From: Clostridia bacterium
GTDB lineage: Bacteria > Bacillota > Clostridia > Oscillospirales > Acutalibacteraceae
Assembly (NCBI GenBank): GCA_017430145.1
Contig: JAFRNP010000171.1
Location: 1-34,882, forward strand
DNA length: 34,882 bases
Direction: 5' to 3'
The position numbers and the translations under genes are program-made. Below the pieces are notes generated by a model, which was not told where the DNA came from, made no database searches, and was given only the letters and a program-made list of their open reading frames with translations. Below are positions 15,291-23,464 of this stretch, piece after piece. Numbering within the stretch: the stretch's first letter is position 1; each line of letters starts with the position of its first letter.

Positions 15291-16199
15291 ATGAAGTACG
15301 TATTCGTCATCAACCCCCATGCCGGCGCCGAGGACAGCACCGACAGGATCCGCGCCGCCCTGAAGGGCAGCGACAAGGAAGCCGACTGCGAATTCTACGC
15401 CACAAAGGCCGTAGGCGACGCGATCCGGTTCGTAAAGGAACGCTGCGCCGAGACCCCCGGCGAGGAGCTCCGCTTTATCGCCTGCGGCGGCGACGGCACC
15501 ATCAACGAGGTGTTCAACGGCGCCGTCGGGCAGGAAAACGTCAGCGTGACCTGCTACCCCTGCGGCAGCGGCAACGACTTTGTGAAGGTCTTCGGCGGCG
15601 CGGAATGCTTTTCGGACGTCAAAAAGCTGCTGGACGCGCCGACGCAGAAGCTGGACCTGCTGAAGGTGGGCGACCGCTATGCCAATAACGTGATCAACTT
15701 CGGCTTTGATACCACGGTCGCCATCACGATCAACAAGGAGCGGGAAAAGACCGGCCACGGCAATAAAAACGCCTACACCAAGGGCATCGTGACGGCGCTG
15801 ATCAAGAGCATGAAAAACACGGTCACCGTCACCGCAGACGGCGAGACCATCAATCCGGCGGGGAAAGCCCTGCTGTGCACGCTTGCGAACGGCAAGTACG
15901 TGGGCGGCTCCTTCTGCTGCGCGCCGCGGGCGAAGACCGACGACGGTCTGATCGAGGTGTGCCTGATCCGTCCCATCTCCCGTTTGCGTTTTGTGAAAAT
16001 TCTCGGCCCCTACACCGAGGGCAAGCACCTGGACGACCCGAAAATGAAGGATATCGTCGTGTACCGCCAGGCAAAAAAGGTGGAGATCGACGCGCCCGCA
16101 GGCTTTGCCTACTCTCTGGACGGCGAGATCATTTACGACAACCGCTTCACCGTGGAGATCGCCCCCGCGGCGCTGGATTTTGCCTGCCCGGCGGAATAA
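15291..16199 (+). CDS. diacylglycerol kinase-family lipid kinase (DagK/YegS/BmrU type)
   Basis: This 302-residue protein starts at ATG 15291 behind AGAGGAG. INPHAG near residue 7, the nucleotide-binding GGDGT at 66-70 and CGSGNDFVK near 95 are the defining motifs of the DAGK catalytic domain. The C-terminal half carries the usual beta-sandwich with YANNVINFGFD and the 'SLDGE' loop. It should transfer phosphate from ATP to diacylglycerol or a related lipid at the inner membrane face. It is close to the usual family length and in tight operon spacing (14 bases) with the lysoplasmalogenase-like gene. Confidence 0.92.
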   Translation: MKYVFVINPHAGAEDSTDRIRAALKGSDKEADCEFYATKAVGDAIRFVKERCAETPGEELRFIACGGDGTINEVFNGAVGQENVSVTCYPCGSGNDFVKVFGGAECFSDVKKLLDAPTQKLDLLKVGDRYANNVINFGFDTTVAITINKEREKTGHGNKNAYTKGIVTALIKSMKNTVTVTADGETINPAGKALLCTLANGKYVGGSFCCAPRAKTDDGLIEVCLIRPISRLRFVKILGPYTEGKHLDDPKMKDIVVYRQAKKVEIDAPAGFAYSLDGEIIYDNRFTVEIAPAALDFACPAE

Positions 16200-16242
16200 A
16201 CGAACGCAGAAAACGCGAAAAATAAAGAAAGGAAGGTCCGTT

Positions 16243-17775
16243 ATGAAGACAAAAAAACTGCTCGCCGTACTGCTTGCTGCGCTTTTGACTCTCCTGTGCC
16301 TCCCCTTTGCCGGGTCGGCGAAAGTATCCCCCGCTGACGATATTTCCGCCCCCGCGAACCAGATCGACATGGTGTTTAATTTCTACACCGCTTTCCTGAA
16401 TTATCAGGAGCTCTTCCCGGACGGAACGCTGTACTTCTATTTCAATCTGGATGACGACGATCTGCCCGAAGCCATCTTCCTGGATTACGAAACCTGTCTG
16501 TTCTGGGTATACGATTACCAGGCCGGCTATTCGGAAAACTATTCCTTCAGATGCCTCGGCGATTACTGGAACATGTACGACGTGGGTGATCTGCTGTACG
16601 AATACACCTATGTGGACGATGAAGGCGCGGACCTGTCAACGATCCGCATCAAGGACGGGAAACTGGTTTTTACCCCCTATTCGCCGACGGACGGTTCTTA
16701 TCAGGACGCGTGGTTCGAGTTCTATGATACTTCCGAGGGCTTCCGTTTCCCGGATCTGAACGACACGCAGAAGCTTATCCTGCATAAGATGATGGGGCTG
16801 TGCAGCAACGTGCGTATCTCATCCGACGACATCGCAGTGACAGCCGTGGATATGGACAGGGACGGGATCCCGGAGCTGATCGTCAGGGATACGCCGATCG
16901 TTGCCGGGGATATGGCGGATATCGTCAGCACCTATTCGTTCTACCGTTTCCAGGACGGAGACTTTGAAAAGGTCGGATCCGCCAAAAAAAAGCAAAGCTA
17001 TGCGGGGATCCCCGTTGAATACCGCGCGCCGGACGGCGACGGGCTGATCTGGACCGAAGGCAACAAGCAGGGCCTGTGGCTGATACAGAACGGCAAACTC
17101 AAAGAGACCGTCTTCAGCGGCCCCATAGAGGATCCGGAGAATCTGCCGCTTCTCTCCTTTATGGACAGCGACGTGTTCTTCTCCGACGAGCTTTTCCGCC
17201 TTCCGCTGGAAAACCAGCTTGCCTCGTCCTTATGGGATTACGAGCCCGGCGACGTGATCGCCGATATGGCTGTCGGCGCTGACGACGCACGGTTCATCCT
17301 GCGGGCATCCGTGGGGTTGGAGGACATCAGCCCCCTGTTTACGGCGCACGCTGACGTGGACCACGACGGCTCCGTCTCCGCGGCGGACGCGCGGCTTGTG
17401 CTGCGGGCGTCTGTGGGACTCGAGCAGCTGGACTTTTCGCCGAGACAATTTATCGGGCAGTTCGTTTCCGACAATGAAGGCGAGGTCCACAATATCATCC
17501 GGAGCTTCTCTTCCAACGGCGTGGACTACTCCGTGGATATCTTCCTGATGCGCCCGCGCATGCACCTGGACGCCAAAGGCAAGCTCAACAAGGACGGCAC
17601 CATGACGATCACCGCGCGGGAGACCTATTTCACCGCCTCCGGTCAGCCGACGGAATACTCGCTTCGTTACGACCCGAACAGCGGCAGCCTGATCCTGAAG
17701 GTCACTGCCAACCCCGGCGAGTATATGAAAACCGGCGAGACCTTTACGTTTTACCGGGCGTTCAGCGCCAGATGA
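16243..17775 (+). CDS. secreted protein of unknown function with internal dockerin-type repeats
   Basis: This 510-residue protein starts at ATG 16243 behind GAAAGGAAGG; the frame is open further upstream only as a shadow of the lipid kinase. A signal peptide (about 1-26, ending GSAKV) is followed by an acidic, Tyr/Phe-rich region with three FG-GAP- or calcium-like acidic turns (NLDDDDLPEAIF, DMDRDGIPELIV). At about residues 334-396 lie two dockerin-type repeats. The first has lost its calcium loop (GDVIADMAVGADDARFILRASVGLE) and the second is complete (ADVDHDGSVSAADARLVLRASVGLE). A 115-residue C-terminal domain of unknown type follows. The dockerin is internal rather than terminal. It is the last gene of the lipid-related group, 43 bases after the kinase. 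Confidence 0.8.
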   Translation: MKTKKLLAVLLAALLTLLCLPFAGSAKVSPADDISAPANQIDMVFNFYTAFLNYQELFPDGTLYFYFNLDDDDLPEAIFLDYETCLFWVYDYQAGYSENYSFRCLGDYWNMYDVGDLLYEYTYVDDEGADLSTIRIKDGKLVFTPYSPTDGSYQDAWFEFYDTSEGFRFPDLNDTQKLILHKMMGLCSNVRISSDDIAVTAVDMDRDGIPELIVRDTPIVAGDMADIVSTYSFYRFQDGDFEKVGSAKKKQSYAGIPVEYRAPDGDGLIWTEGNKQGLWLIQNGKLKETVFSGPIEDPENLPLLSFMDSDVFFSDELFRLPLENQLASSLWDYEPGDVIADMAVGADDARFILRASVGLEDISPLFTAHADVDHDGSVSAADARLVLRASVGLEQLDFSPRQFIGQFVSDNEGEVHNIIRSFSSNGVDYSVDIFLMRPRMHLDAKGKLNKDGTMTITARETYFTASGQPTEYSLRYDPNSGSLILKVTANPGEYMKTGETFTFYRAFSAR

Positions 17776-17843
17776 CCGGCTAAACGGCCGCCGACCGTTT
17801 TGTTTGATCACATATAGACTGAATAATAGCAAAAAAACAGGCA

Positions 17844-17875
17844 GCCCGCCGCATCTGTCACAGACTGCGGCGGGC
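17844..17875 (-). terminator. terminator of the Mbeg1-like lipase gene
   Basis: GCCCGCCGCA (17844-17853) pairs with TGCGGCGGGC (17866-17875). On the minus strand the stem is followed by TGCCTGTTTTTTTGC. A second short GCCGCC/GGCGGC hairpin lies at 17885-17901. Confidence 0.75.
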
Positions 17876-17925
17876 AAAGAAAATGCCGCCGGAAAGGCGG
17901 CAACAAATAGTATTCCCTGAGCTGT

Positions 17926-17952
17926 ACCGCCCGAAGGCGGCGCGGTTTTTTT
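17926..17952 (+). terminator. terminator of the 12.8-17.8 kb plus-strand group
   Basis: CCGCC-CGAA-GGCGG (17927-17940), or alternatively ACCGC paired with GCGGT, runs into seven Ts at 17946-17952. The convergent gene ends seven bases further on. Confidence 0.65.
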
Positions 17953-17958
17953 ATATCG

Positions 17959-19374
17959 TCAGACCGTTGCGGGGGCTGCGTCTGCAGGCAGCGCCTCCAT
18001 CTCATCTTCGGGGGCGTCCTGTTCGTTTTTCGTCAGGTTCTTCACGGTCCCGACGATGGTCTCACGGGTCCCCTCCGCGAAGCTTTTGACGGTCTTCTGG
18101 GTGCCTTCGGCAAAGCTGCGCACGTTTTCGCGGGTCTCTTCTCTGAGCGTCCGGACGTTTTCCAGGGTCTCTTCGGCAATGGTCCGCACGTTTTCGCGGG
18201 TCTCCTTCACCGTGCCGGAAATGTTTTCGCGCGCTTCCTCCGCCAGGGTCTTGAATTCCTCGCGCGCCTCCTCCGACAGGTCCTTGACGGTGTCGGAAAG
18301 CACGTCGCCCATATCGGGCAGGCTCTCTCTGAGCGCCGCCTTTTTTTCCGCCGCCAGCCGTTTCCAGGCGCTTTTGGCATTTCGGAACGCGACCGGCGCA
18401 TTGGCGGCAAGGCCGCTCAGATACAGCTCCCCTACGCCCTCCAGCAGCTCGTTTGCAAGGTTATCGAAGAACTCGTATTTTTCCTGCGGCAGCAGCGTCT
18501 GGAACTTGCGGAAAAACAGGTCGTAAAACCTGCCCTGAGGGGTCAGCCTTTTACGGTACACGGCTTTGGCGCCGTTGACGTGCCAGAAAGAAAGGTCATG
18601 CTGCGAAGCGCCGAGAAGCTTACCGCTTTCGATGACCGTATAGTCGTTGTCGTGGGCCAGCATCATGCCGATAAACGCCGCCTGCGGCACGAAATGACGG
18701 TAGCGGGGCAGCAGCTCTTTGTATGCTTCCGTGCTGTAATGGTGGTCGTCCGCAAAACCGGGGCCCTCGTTGTTGTACAGGGTGCGGATGCGGTCGCGGG
18801 TCTCTTTTTTGCAGTGCAGCGCGGCATAAAGCGCCACGTTGCCGCCCTTGGAGTGTCCGCAGATAACGATCTCCCCGGGATGCCGGGAAGCGGCGCGATC
18901 CAGATAATCCACCGCCAGCCGGTGGGACGGGATCGACCCGCGGACGAGGATATCCATATCCTCTTTCCAGCCGACGATGGAATCGTCGGTGCCGCGGAAC
19001 ACGATGACGACGGTACCGTCGTCCAGGAGGAAGGTCGCCGCGTCGAACTGCACGGCGGGACGGGTGCTGAAAACGTCCACGCAATCGGTAACAAGGATGT
19101 TGCCGAAGCGTTTGGTGTCCGCCATCTCCATCAGACGGTAACTGATCTCTTTGGACAGCACGAGCCCCACCCGGCGGTGTTTATACCCCCGCTGGGCAAA
19201 GGCGCGTTTTGCGATCTCCGAAAACAACACGGTCTTGCCTCCGCGGGTGTCCGCCGCTTTTTCGATCGGCATATAAAACGCCTGGCAAAGCGCGAAATTA
19301 TCCGCTTCATTGAAGGGCATCTCCGAAAACGGAACGTCGGCAAAAGCTTGAATATACTGTGCGGTACTTGCCAT
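17959..19374 (-). CDS. Mbeg1-like (DUF2974) lipase-fold protein with 11-residue-repeat amphipathic tail
   Basis: This 471-residue protein starts at ATG 19374 behind AAAAAGGAG. The first two thirds is an alpha/beta-hydrolase with VIVFRGTDDSIVGWKED (oxyanion strand) and ICGHSKGGNVALYAAL (nucleophile Ser175), matching the Mbeg1-like/DUF2974 family. LLAHDNDYTVIES and SFWHVNG are typical of the later part and probably supply Asp and His. From about residue 370 the chain becomes a long charged helix with a regular 11-residue repeat of the form ETRENVRTxAE (about 390-445), then an acidic tail. No signal peptide is present, so the enzyme is expected in the cytoplasm, perhaps at the membrane face. It is monocistronic with its own promoter and terminator. 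Confidence 0.85.
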   Translation of the reverse strand: MASTAQYIQAFADVPFSEMPFNEADNFALCQAFYMPIEKAADTRGGKTVLFSEIAKRAFAQRGYKHRRVGLVLSKEISYRLMEMADTKRFGNILVTDCVDVFSTRPAVQFDAATFLLDDGTVVIVFRGTDDSIVGWKEDMDILVRGSIPSHRLAVDYLDRAASRHPGEIVICGHSKGGNVALYAALHCKKETRDRIRTLYNNEGPGFADDHHYSTEAYKELLPRYRHFVPQAAFIGMMLAHDNDYTVIESGKLLGASQHDLSFWHVNGAKAVYRKRLTPQGRFYDLFFRKFQTLLPQEKYEFFDNLANELLEGVGELYLSGLAANAPVAFRNAKSAWKRLAAEKKAALRESLPDMGDVLSDTVKDLSEEAREEFKTLAEEARENISGTVKETRENVRTIAEETLENVRTLREETRENVRSFAEGTQKTVKSFAEGTRETIVGTVKNLTKNEQDAPEDEMEALPADAAPATV

Positions 19375-19411
19375 GACTATCTGCTCCTTTTTCCTGATCT
19401 TTCAACTTAGT

Positions 19412-19440
19412 ATCATATCATGCAAAAAACGAATCGTCAA
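19412..19440 (-). promoter_or_regulatory. promoter of the Mbeg1-like lipase gene
   Basis: On the minus strand TTGACG (19435-19440), a 17-base spacer and TATGAT (19412-19417) make a strong sigma-A promoter about 40 bases before the start codon. Confidence 0.8.
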
Positions 19441-19487
19441 TTCCCCGGACAGGATTTTTACATTTTCGCAAAAAACATACAGCAATT

Positions 19488-19509
19488 CCGTCAGAATTCT
19501 GTCTGACGG
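19488..19509 (-). terminator. possible terminator of the rhamnose operon
   Basis: CCGTCAGA and TCTGACGG form an 8-bp stem with a 6-base loop across the last codons of the Lgt-like gene. On the minus strand a T run (TTTTTT) comes about 12 bases later, which is further than ideal. Confidence 0.4.
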
Positions 19510-20234
19510 GACTTCTCCCCGTGGTTTTTTCCGCGCATGAGCGTCCATATCAGCACCGCCAGACCGCAAACGACCGCGACCAAGGATATCCACTGCCAGA
19601 AATCCAGCCCCAGCGGCAGCGCCGCCTCCGCCGCGACGGGGTGCGCCCGCAGGAACTGGAAAAAGAACCTGCCGACGCCGTAGACCGTCAGCCCCAACGG
19701 ATAGACCGCTCCCCGGGGCAGACGGCTCTTTTTCAGTGCCAGAGACAGCGCCCCCGCCAACAGAAACGTAAACGCCGCCTCCGCAAGCTGCACCGGAAAG
19801 CGCGTGCCATCGGCAAAGGGCGTATGCACACCAAAAGAACAGGCGATCCCGTAGCAGCAGCCGTAAACCGTACAGCCGATCTTGCCGGAACCGAGAAGCA
19901 CATATACGCCCGGCGCAACGATATCCATCACGTCGGCGTACGTCCGCTTTTGCAGACGCAGGAATACCCACATCAGCCCCGGCATAAACAGCAGCCCGCC
20001 GTAAAGACTCACGCGGCTGTGTTCAAAAGGCGCGCCGTCCGAGACAAGCGTGATCACGGCGTTATAGATCGCCGCCATCGCCATGGCGCCCAAAACACCC
20101 GAAAAAAAACCGGCCAGACTGAACCGGAACGCTTCTGATTTTGTAAGGCCGCGGGTCCCCGCAAGCGCGGCTGCCGACAGGGCGGCCGCCAGGCCGCCGA
20201 GGACCAGCATCCCATAATAAACGAATTGCGTCAT
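19491..20234 (-). CDS. Lgt-like (prolipoprotein diacylglyceryl transferase family) membrane protein, atypical
   Basis: This 247-residue polytopic protein starts at ATG 20234 behind GGGAGGGGAAGG. The overall plan of Lgt is visible: a GG turn after a helix (SLYGGLLF), a glycine/cysteine-rich loop (GSGKIGCTVYGCCYG), a FPVQLAEA segment and a final arginine helix (GRFFFQFLRAHP). Key residues of true Lgt are not kept. The His of the 'HGG' motif is Tyr, and the R..N loop of the Lgt signature is K..C here. The GCCYG loop marks a known but uncharacterised Lgt-like branch. I therefore do not call it lgt. It is 24 bases after the beta-propeller gene at the end of the rhamnose operon. Confidence 0.75.
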   Translation of the reverse strand: MTQFVYYGMLVLGGLAAALSAAALAGTRGLTKSEAFRFSLAGFFSGVLGAMAMAAIYNAVITLVSDGAPFEHSRVSLYGGLLFMPGLMWVFLRLQKRTYADVMDIVAPGVYVLLGSGKIGCTVYGCCYGIACSFGVHTPFADGTRFPVQLAEAAFTFLLAGALSLALKKSRLPRGAVYPLGLTVYGVGRFFFQFLRAHPVAAEAALPLGLDFWQWISLVAVVCGLAVLIWTLMRGKNHGEKSRQTEF

Positions 20235-20258
20235 GGCGAACCTTCCCCTCCCAAAGTA

Positions 20259-21350
20259 TCAGTCTTCCGGAACGCCGCAGCGCTCAAGCTGCAGAAGCCG
20301 CAGCCGGCTCCGGTTGCGGCAGTCGCCGTCCTCCACGCCGCCGCAGCTGACCGAAAGCAGCATCGTATCCGCCGAAGGAAAGCAGAAAGCCGGCGACGTA
20401 AAACCGTGGACCGGGTCGGTCTCGATCAGGACCGGATCGGAAAAATTCACGCCGTCCGAACTGTACGCAAGCGCCAGCGGCGTTCTGCCGCCGGTAATAA
20501 AACGGCGCTGCCGTTCGCACCGCGTATTCAGCAGCGGCACGGGGTTATAGACCGCCCAGAAGATCCCCGTAAAGGGATCGCGCCGGATCCGCATGGGAGA
20601 GACCGGCGACGAAAATGCAGAGGGGGCCGGTGAAGACCAGCTTTTTCCGCCGTTAAAAGAGAAGCTGACGTACTGAAAATGCCGTCCCGTTGCAAAATAA
20701 GCGCAAAGCCTTCCGTCGGGCAGTTCGACCACGCCGGGAGCCGTCAGCCCCCCGCTGCGCCCCAAACGCCCGAAGGCGACCGATCCCGCGGTCTCCGCAA
20801 ACGACGTCCCCGCTTCGTCCCCTTTGTAAAAACAAATCCGCCCCGCCGGCGCGTCAATGGGCGCGGCGGCGGCAAACCTGCGGGCCGGGTACTTTGCGGC
20901 AGGGATCAGGATACTGCCGTTTGTCAGGCGCGTGACCGCACCGTTTTCGACCGTATAGGCAGTTCCCTTCTTTTCCGGGATACATACCCGTTTTCCGCCG
21001 GCGGAAAGCGTATCGCCGTCAAAAGACAGCCGATAGGAGACGAACGCCCCGTCCTCGGTGCACAACAGCAAAAGCCCGCCGTCGGGACCGGAGAGCAGCG
21101 TCGGCTGCCGCCGGGCGGCCGTATCCGTAAACGGCGACTCCAGCGGCGAAAAGGCGGCGCCCCCGTTCTCGCTGTAATAGAACCGGAGCCCGTCGCGTTT
21201 CAAGCCGTCCCCGCGCGCGGAGACGCCGCAGACGTACAAAACCCCGCCGCCGGCAAGGAGGGAAAAATCCCCCTCGCCGCAGCGCGGGACGTCTGCGGTC
21301 GGCGGCAGCTCCAGAACGCAGGTTGTGCTGATGACGCGTGGCTCTTGCAA
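20259..21350 (-). CDS. sialidase-like BNR/Asp-box beta-propeller protein
   Basis: I place the start at TTG 21350, eight bases after AAAGGA and 19 bases after the rhaD stop, giving 363 residues; an ATG at 21404 would overlap rhaD and lacks a ribosome site. Three Asp-box-like turns can be seen (YSENGGAAF, FNGGKSW, YSSDGVNF), as in six-bladed sialidase/BNR propellers. There is no signal peptide, so it should be cytoplasmic. The catalytic Arg triad and Tyr/Glu pair of sialidases cannot be assigned with certainty, so 'sialidase' describes the fold only. Its position after rhaD suggests it acts on a rhamnose-containing sugar, which is inference. Confidence 0.7.
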   Translation of the reverse strand: MQEPRVISTTCVLELPPTADVPRCGEGDFSLLAGGGVLYVCGVSARGDGLKRDGLRFYYSENGGAAFSPLESPFTDTAARRQPTLLSGPDGGLLLLCTEDGAFVSYRLSFDGDTLSAGGKRVCIPEKKGTAYTVENGAVTRLTNGSILIPAAKYPARRFAAAAPIDAPAGRICFYKGDEAGTSFAETAGSVAFGRLGRSGGLTAPGVVELPDGRLCAYFATGRHFQYVSFSFNGGKSWSSPAPSAFSSPVSPMRIRRDPFTGIFWAVYNPVPLLNTRCERQRRFITGGRTPLALAYSSDGVNFSDPVLIETDPVHGFTSPAFCFPSADTMLLSVSCGGVEDGDCRNRSRLRLLQLERCGVPED

Positions 21351-21369
21351 ACGGATCGGTCCTTTCTGC

Positions 21370-22182
21370 TCAATCCAGGAATTCTTTCCTGTAATCGAGG
21401 GCAAAGCGTTTTGCCAGCGCTTTGAGCTGGTCGTCGCTGATCTTGTTGATAATGGGCAGGTGGGACGCCAGCAGATAAGTCATGGCGGTTTTTTCCACGG
21501 TCTCGATCAGCCCGAACGCCTCATCCATCGTTCTGCCGGCGCCGTAGATGCCGTGGACCGGCCAGACCACCAGACGGAACTCCTTCATCTTTTCGGCGGT
21601 GGCTTCGCCGATCTCATTGGTGCCGCACACCATCCAGGGCAGCACGCCCACACCGTCCGGGAACACCACGATGCATTCGGTGTTCAGCTGCCAGAGCGTA
21701 CGCGTAAAGGCGCGCTCGCTCAGATCGTGCACATAGGTCATGGCCAGCGTATTGGTGGGGTGGCTGTGCATGATCACGCGGTTTTCGGGATCTACGGAGA
21801 GCCTCGCGATATGGCTCATCAGGTGCGCCGGCAATTCAGACGTAAATCTGCTGCCGTCCGCAAACCCCCAGAGCAGCTCGGCGGTCACGCCGTCTTCGGC
21901 GATCCGGATGATACCGAGGTTGTTTTCGGGATCGGGCGTTACGTTCTTGAAATACTTGCCGGTACCGGTGACGATAAAGATCTTCCCTGCCAGCGCCTTC
22001 GCCTCAAAGCCCGTCGGGATCGTACGGACCACACGGGTAAGGTCCAGGTATTCGGCGACCTCCCTTGCATCCAGCAGCATGCTGATATTGCCGCCGTTGC
22101 GCTCGTCCCAGCCGAGGCGGTACATATTGGCGGTGGTCTGTTTCATTTCCTCCACAAAGGGAGCGGTAAATATATCTTTCAT
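21370..22182 (-). CDS. rhaD: rhamnulose-1-phosphate aldolase
   Basis: This 270-residue class II aldolase (family length about 274) splits L-rhamnulose-1-phosphate to dihydroxyacetone phosphate and L-lactaldehyde in the cytoplasm. Visible motifs are the phosphate-binding NGGNIS near residue 29, the zinc ligands MHSHPTN and WPVHGIYGAG, and DERNGGN, all as in RhaD rather than fuculose-phosphate aldolase. It is preceded by GGAGGAAATTG on its own strand. It lies 40 bases after rhaA in the operon rhaB-rhaA-rhaD. Confidence 0.95.
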   Translation of the reverse strand: MKDIFTAPFVEEMKQTTANMYRLGWDERNGGNISMLLDAREVAEYLDLTRVVRTIPTGFEAKALAGKIFIVTGTGKYFKNVTPDPENNLGIIRIAEDGVTAELLWGFADGSRFTSELPAHLMSHIARLSVDPENRVIMHSHPTNTLAMTYVHDLSERAFTRTLWQLNTECIVVFPDGVGVLPWMVCGTNEIGEATAEKMKEFRLVVWPVHGIYGAGRTMDEAFGLIETVEKTAMTYLLASHLPIINKISDDQLKALAKRFALDYRKEFLD

Positions 22183-22222
22183 TTTTCAATTTCCTCCGCA
22201 AAACGATCGGGATGGTTTTTTG

Positions 22223-23464
22223 TCAGATCCTCTTTTTCAAAACTTCATTCTCATAGGCTTCGATCGCGCCGAAAACGTCGGCCTCGACGCCTGTCCGCCG
22301 CAGGTATTCCGCCCATACGTCGCCGAACGGCGCGGTCTTCAGTGTCTCCTGCAGCACCATGAGCTCGGTCAGGCGGTCGGCGTCCTGCAGGGCCTTCAGT
22401 TTATCATTCGGCTGCAGCAGGGCGAAAAGAAGCGCCTTTTTGACGTTGTTGACGCCCGTGACCCAGGCGGCGATGCGGTTGATGGACGCGTCGAAATAGT
22501 CGGTGGCGATAAATACGCGGTCCAGCGCGTCGTTGCGCACGATCTCTTTGGCGATCTCCCTTGTCTCGTCGTCAAACAGCACCACATGGTCGGAGTCCCA
22601 GCGGACCGGACGCGTAACGTGCAGGGCGATCTTTTCGTTGAACAGCAGAAGCGAAGAGATCTTGTCGCTGACCACCTCGGTGGGATGGTAGTGGCCGTTA
22701 TCCATCAGGGGCGTGATGCCCGCTTTTGTCGAATAGCTCAGACAGAACTCCGCCGAGCCGACGGTGTAGCTCTCCAGCCCGATGCCGAAGACCTTGGACT
22801 CCAGCGTAACGTATACCTTTTCTTTATCGTAGGGCTCCGCCAGGATCTTATCCAGCGAATCCCTGAAACGGGCGCGGGGGCCCAGCCTGTCGCCGGGGAT
22901 ATCCTTGTAGCCGTCCGGGATCCAGATGTTCATGACGCAGGGAATGCCCGTCTCTTCGGCAAAATACTGCGAAATGCGGATGCACGCCCTGCCGTGTTCG
23001 ATCCAGAAATCGCGGGTCGCCTTGTCCGGAGACGAAAGCGTCAGGTTCTCGCGCACCATCGGGTGGGAGAAAAAGGTGGGGTTAAAGTCGATCCCCATAC
23101 CGCGTTCTTTGGCAAACGCGACCCATTTTGCGAAATGCTTCGGTTCAAGGGCGTCCCGGTCCGCAAATTCGCCGTCTTCAAAAATCGCGTAGCAGGCGTG
23201 CAGGTTCAGCTTCTTTTTGCCGGGGATCAGCGAGAAGGCCTTGTCGATATCCGCCATCAGCTCGTCGGGCGTGCGCGCCTTGCCGGGATAGTTGCCGGTG
23301 GTCTGGATGCCGCCCGAGAGCGCCTCCTTGGAATCAAAGCCCGTCACGTCGTCGCCCTGCCAGCAGTGGACCGACACCGTGACGCCGTCCAGGGCGGTCA
23401 GCGCCGCTTCGGCGTCCACGCCGAGAGAAGCATACAATTCTTTTGCGCTTTCATATCTTGTCAT
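22223..23464 (-). CDS. rhaA: L-rhamnose isomerase
   Basis: This 413-residue protein (family about 419) converts L-rhamnose to L-rhamnulose with a divalent metal. Typical blocks include VHCWQGDDVTGF, GGIQTTGNYPGKA, LNLHACYA, GIDFNPTFFSHP, MNIWIPDGYKDIPGDR, LMDNGHYHPTEVV and RPVRWDSDHVV, which carry the metal ligands. Its ATG overlaps the rhaB stop by four bases (ATGA), so translation is coupled. Confidence 0.97.
   Translation of the reverse strand: MTRYESAKELYASLGVDAEAALTALDGVTVSVHCWQGDDVTGFDSKEALSGGIQTTGNYPGKARTPDELMADIDKAFSLIPGKKKLNLHACYAIFEDGEFADRDALEPKHFAKWVAFAKERGMGIDFNPTFFSHPMVRENLTLSSPDKATRDFWIEHGRACIRISQYFAEETGIPCVMNIWIPDGYKDIPGDRLGPRARFRDSLDKILAEPYDKEKVYVTLESKVFGIGLESYTVGSAEFCLSYSTKAGITPLMDNGHYHPTEVVSDKISSLLLFNEKIALHVTRPVRWDSDHVVLFDDETREIAKEIVRNDALDRVFIATDYFDASINRIAAWVTGVNNVKKALLFALLQPNDKLKALQDADRLTELMVLQETLKTAPFGDVWAEYLRRTGVEADVFGAIEAYENEVLKKRI

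Noticed and set aside
15171-16370. 399-codon minus-strand open frame
   Set aside because: Shadow of the lipid kinase, which carries GGDGT and GSGNDF motifs on the plus strand.
19491-20234. Calling the Lgt-like gene a true lgt
   Set aside because: The key His is Tyr and the Arg/Asn loop is replaced by K and a GCCYG motif.
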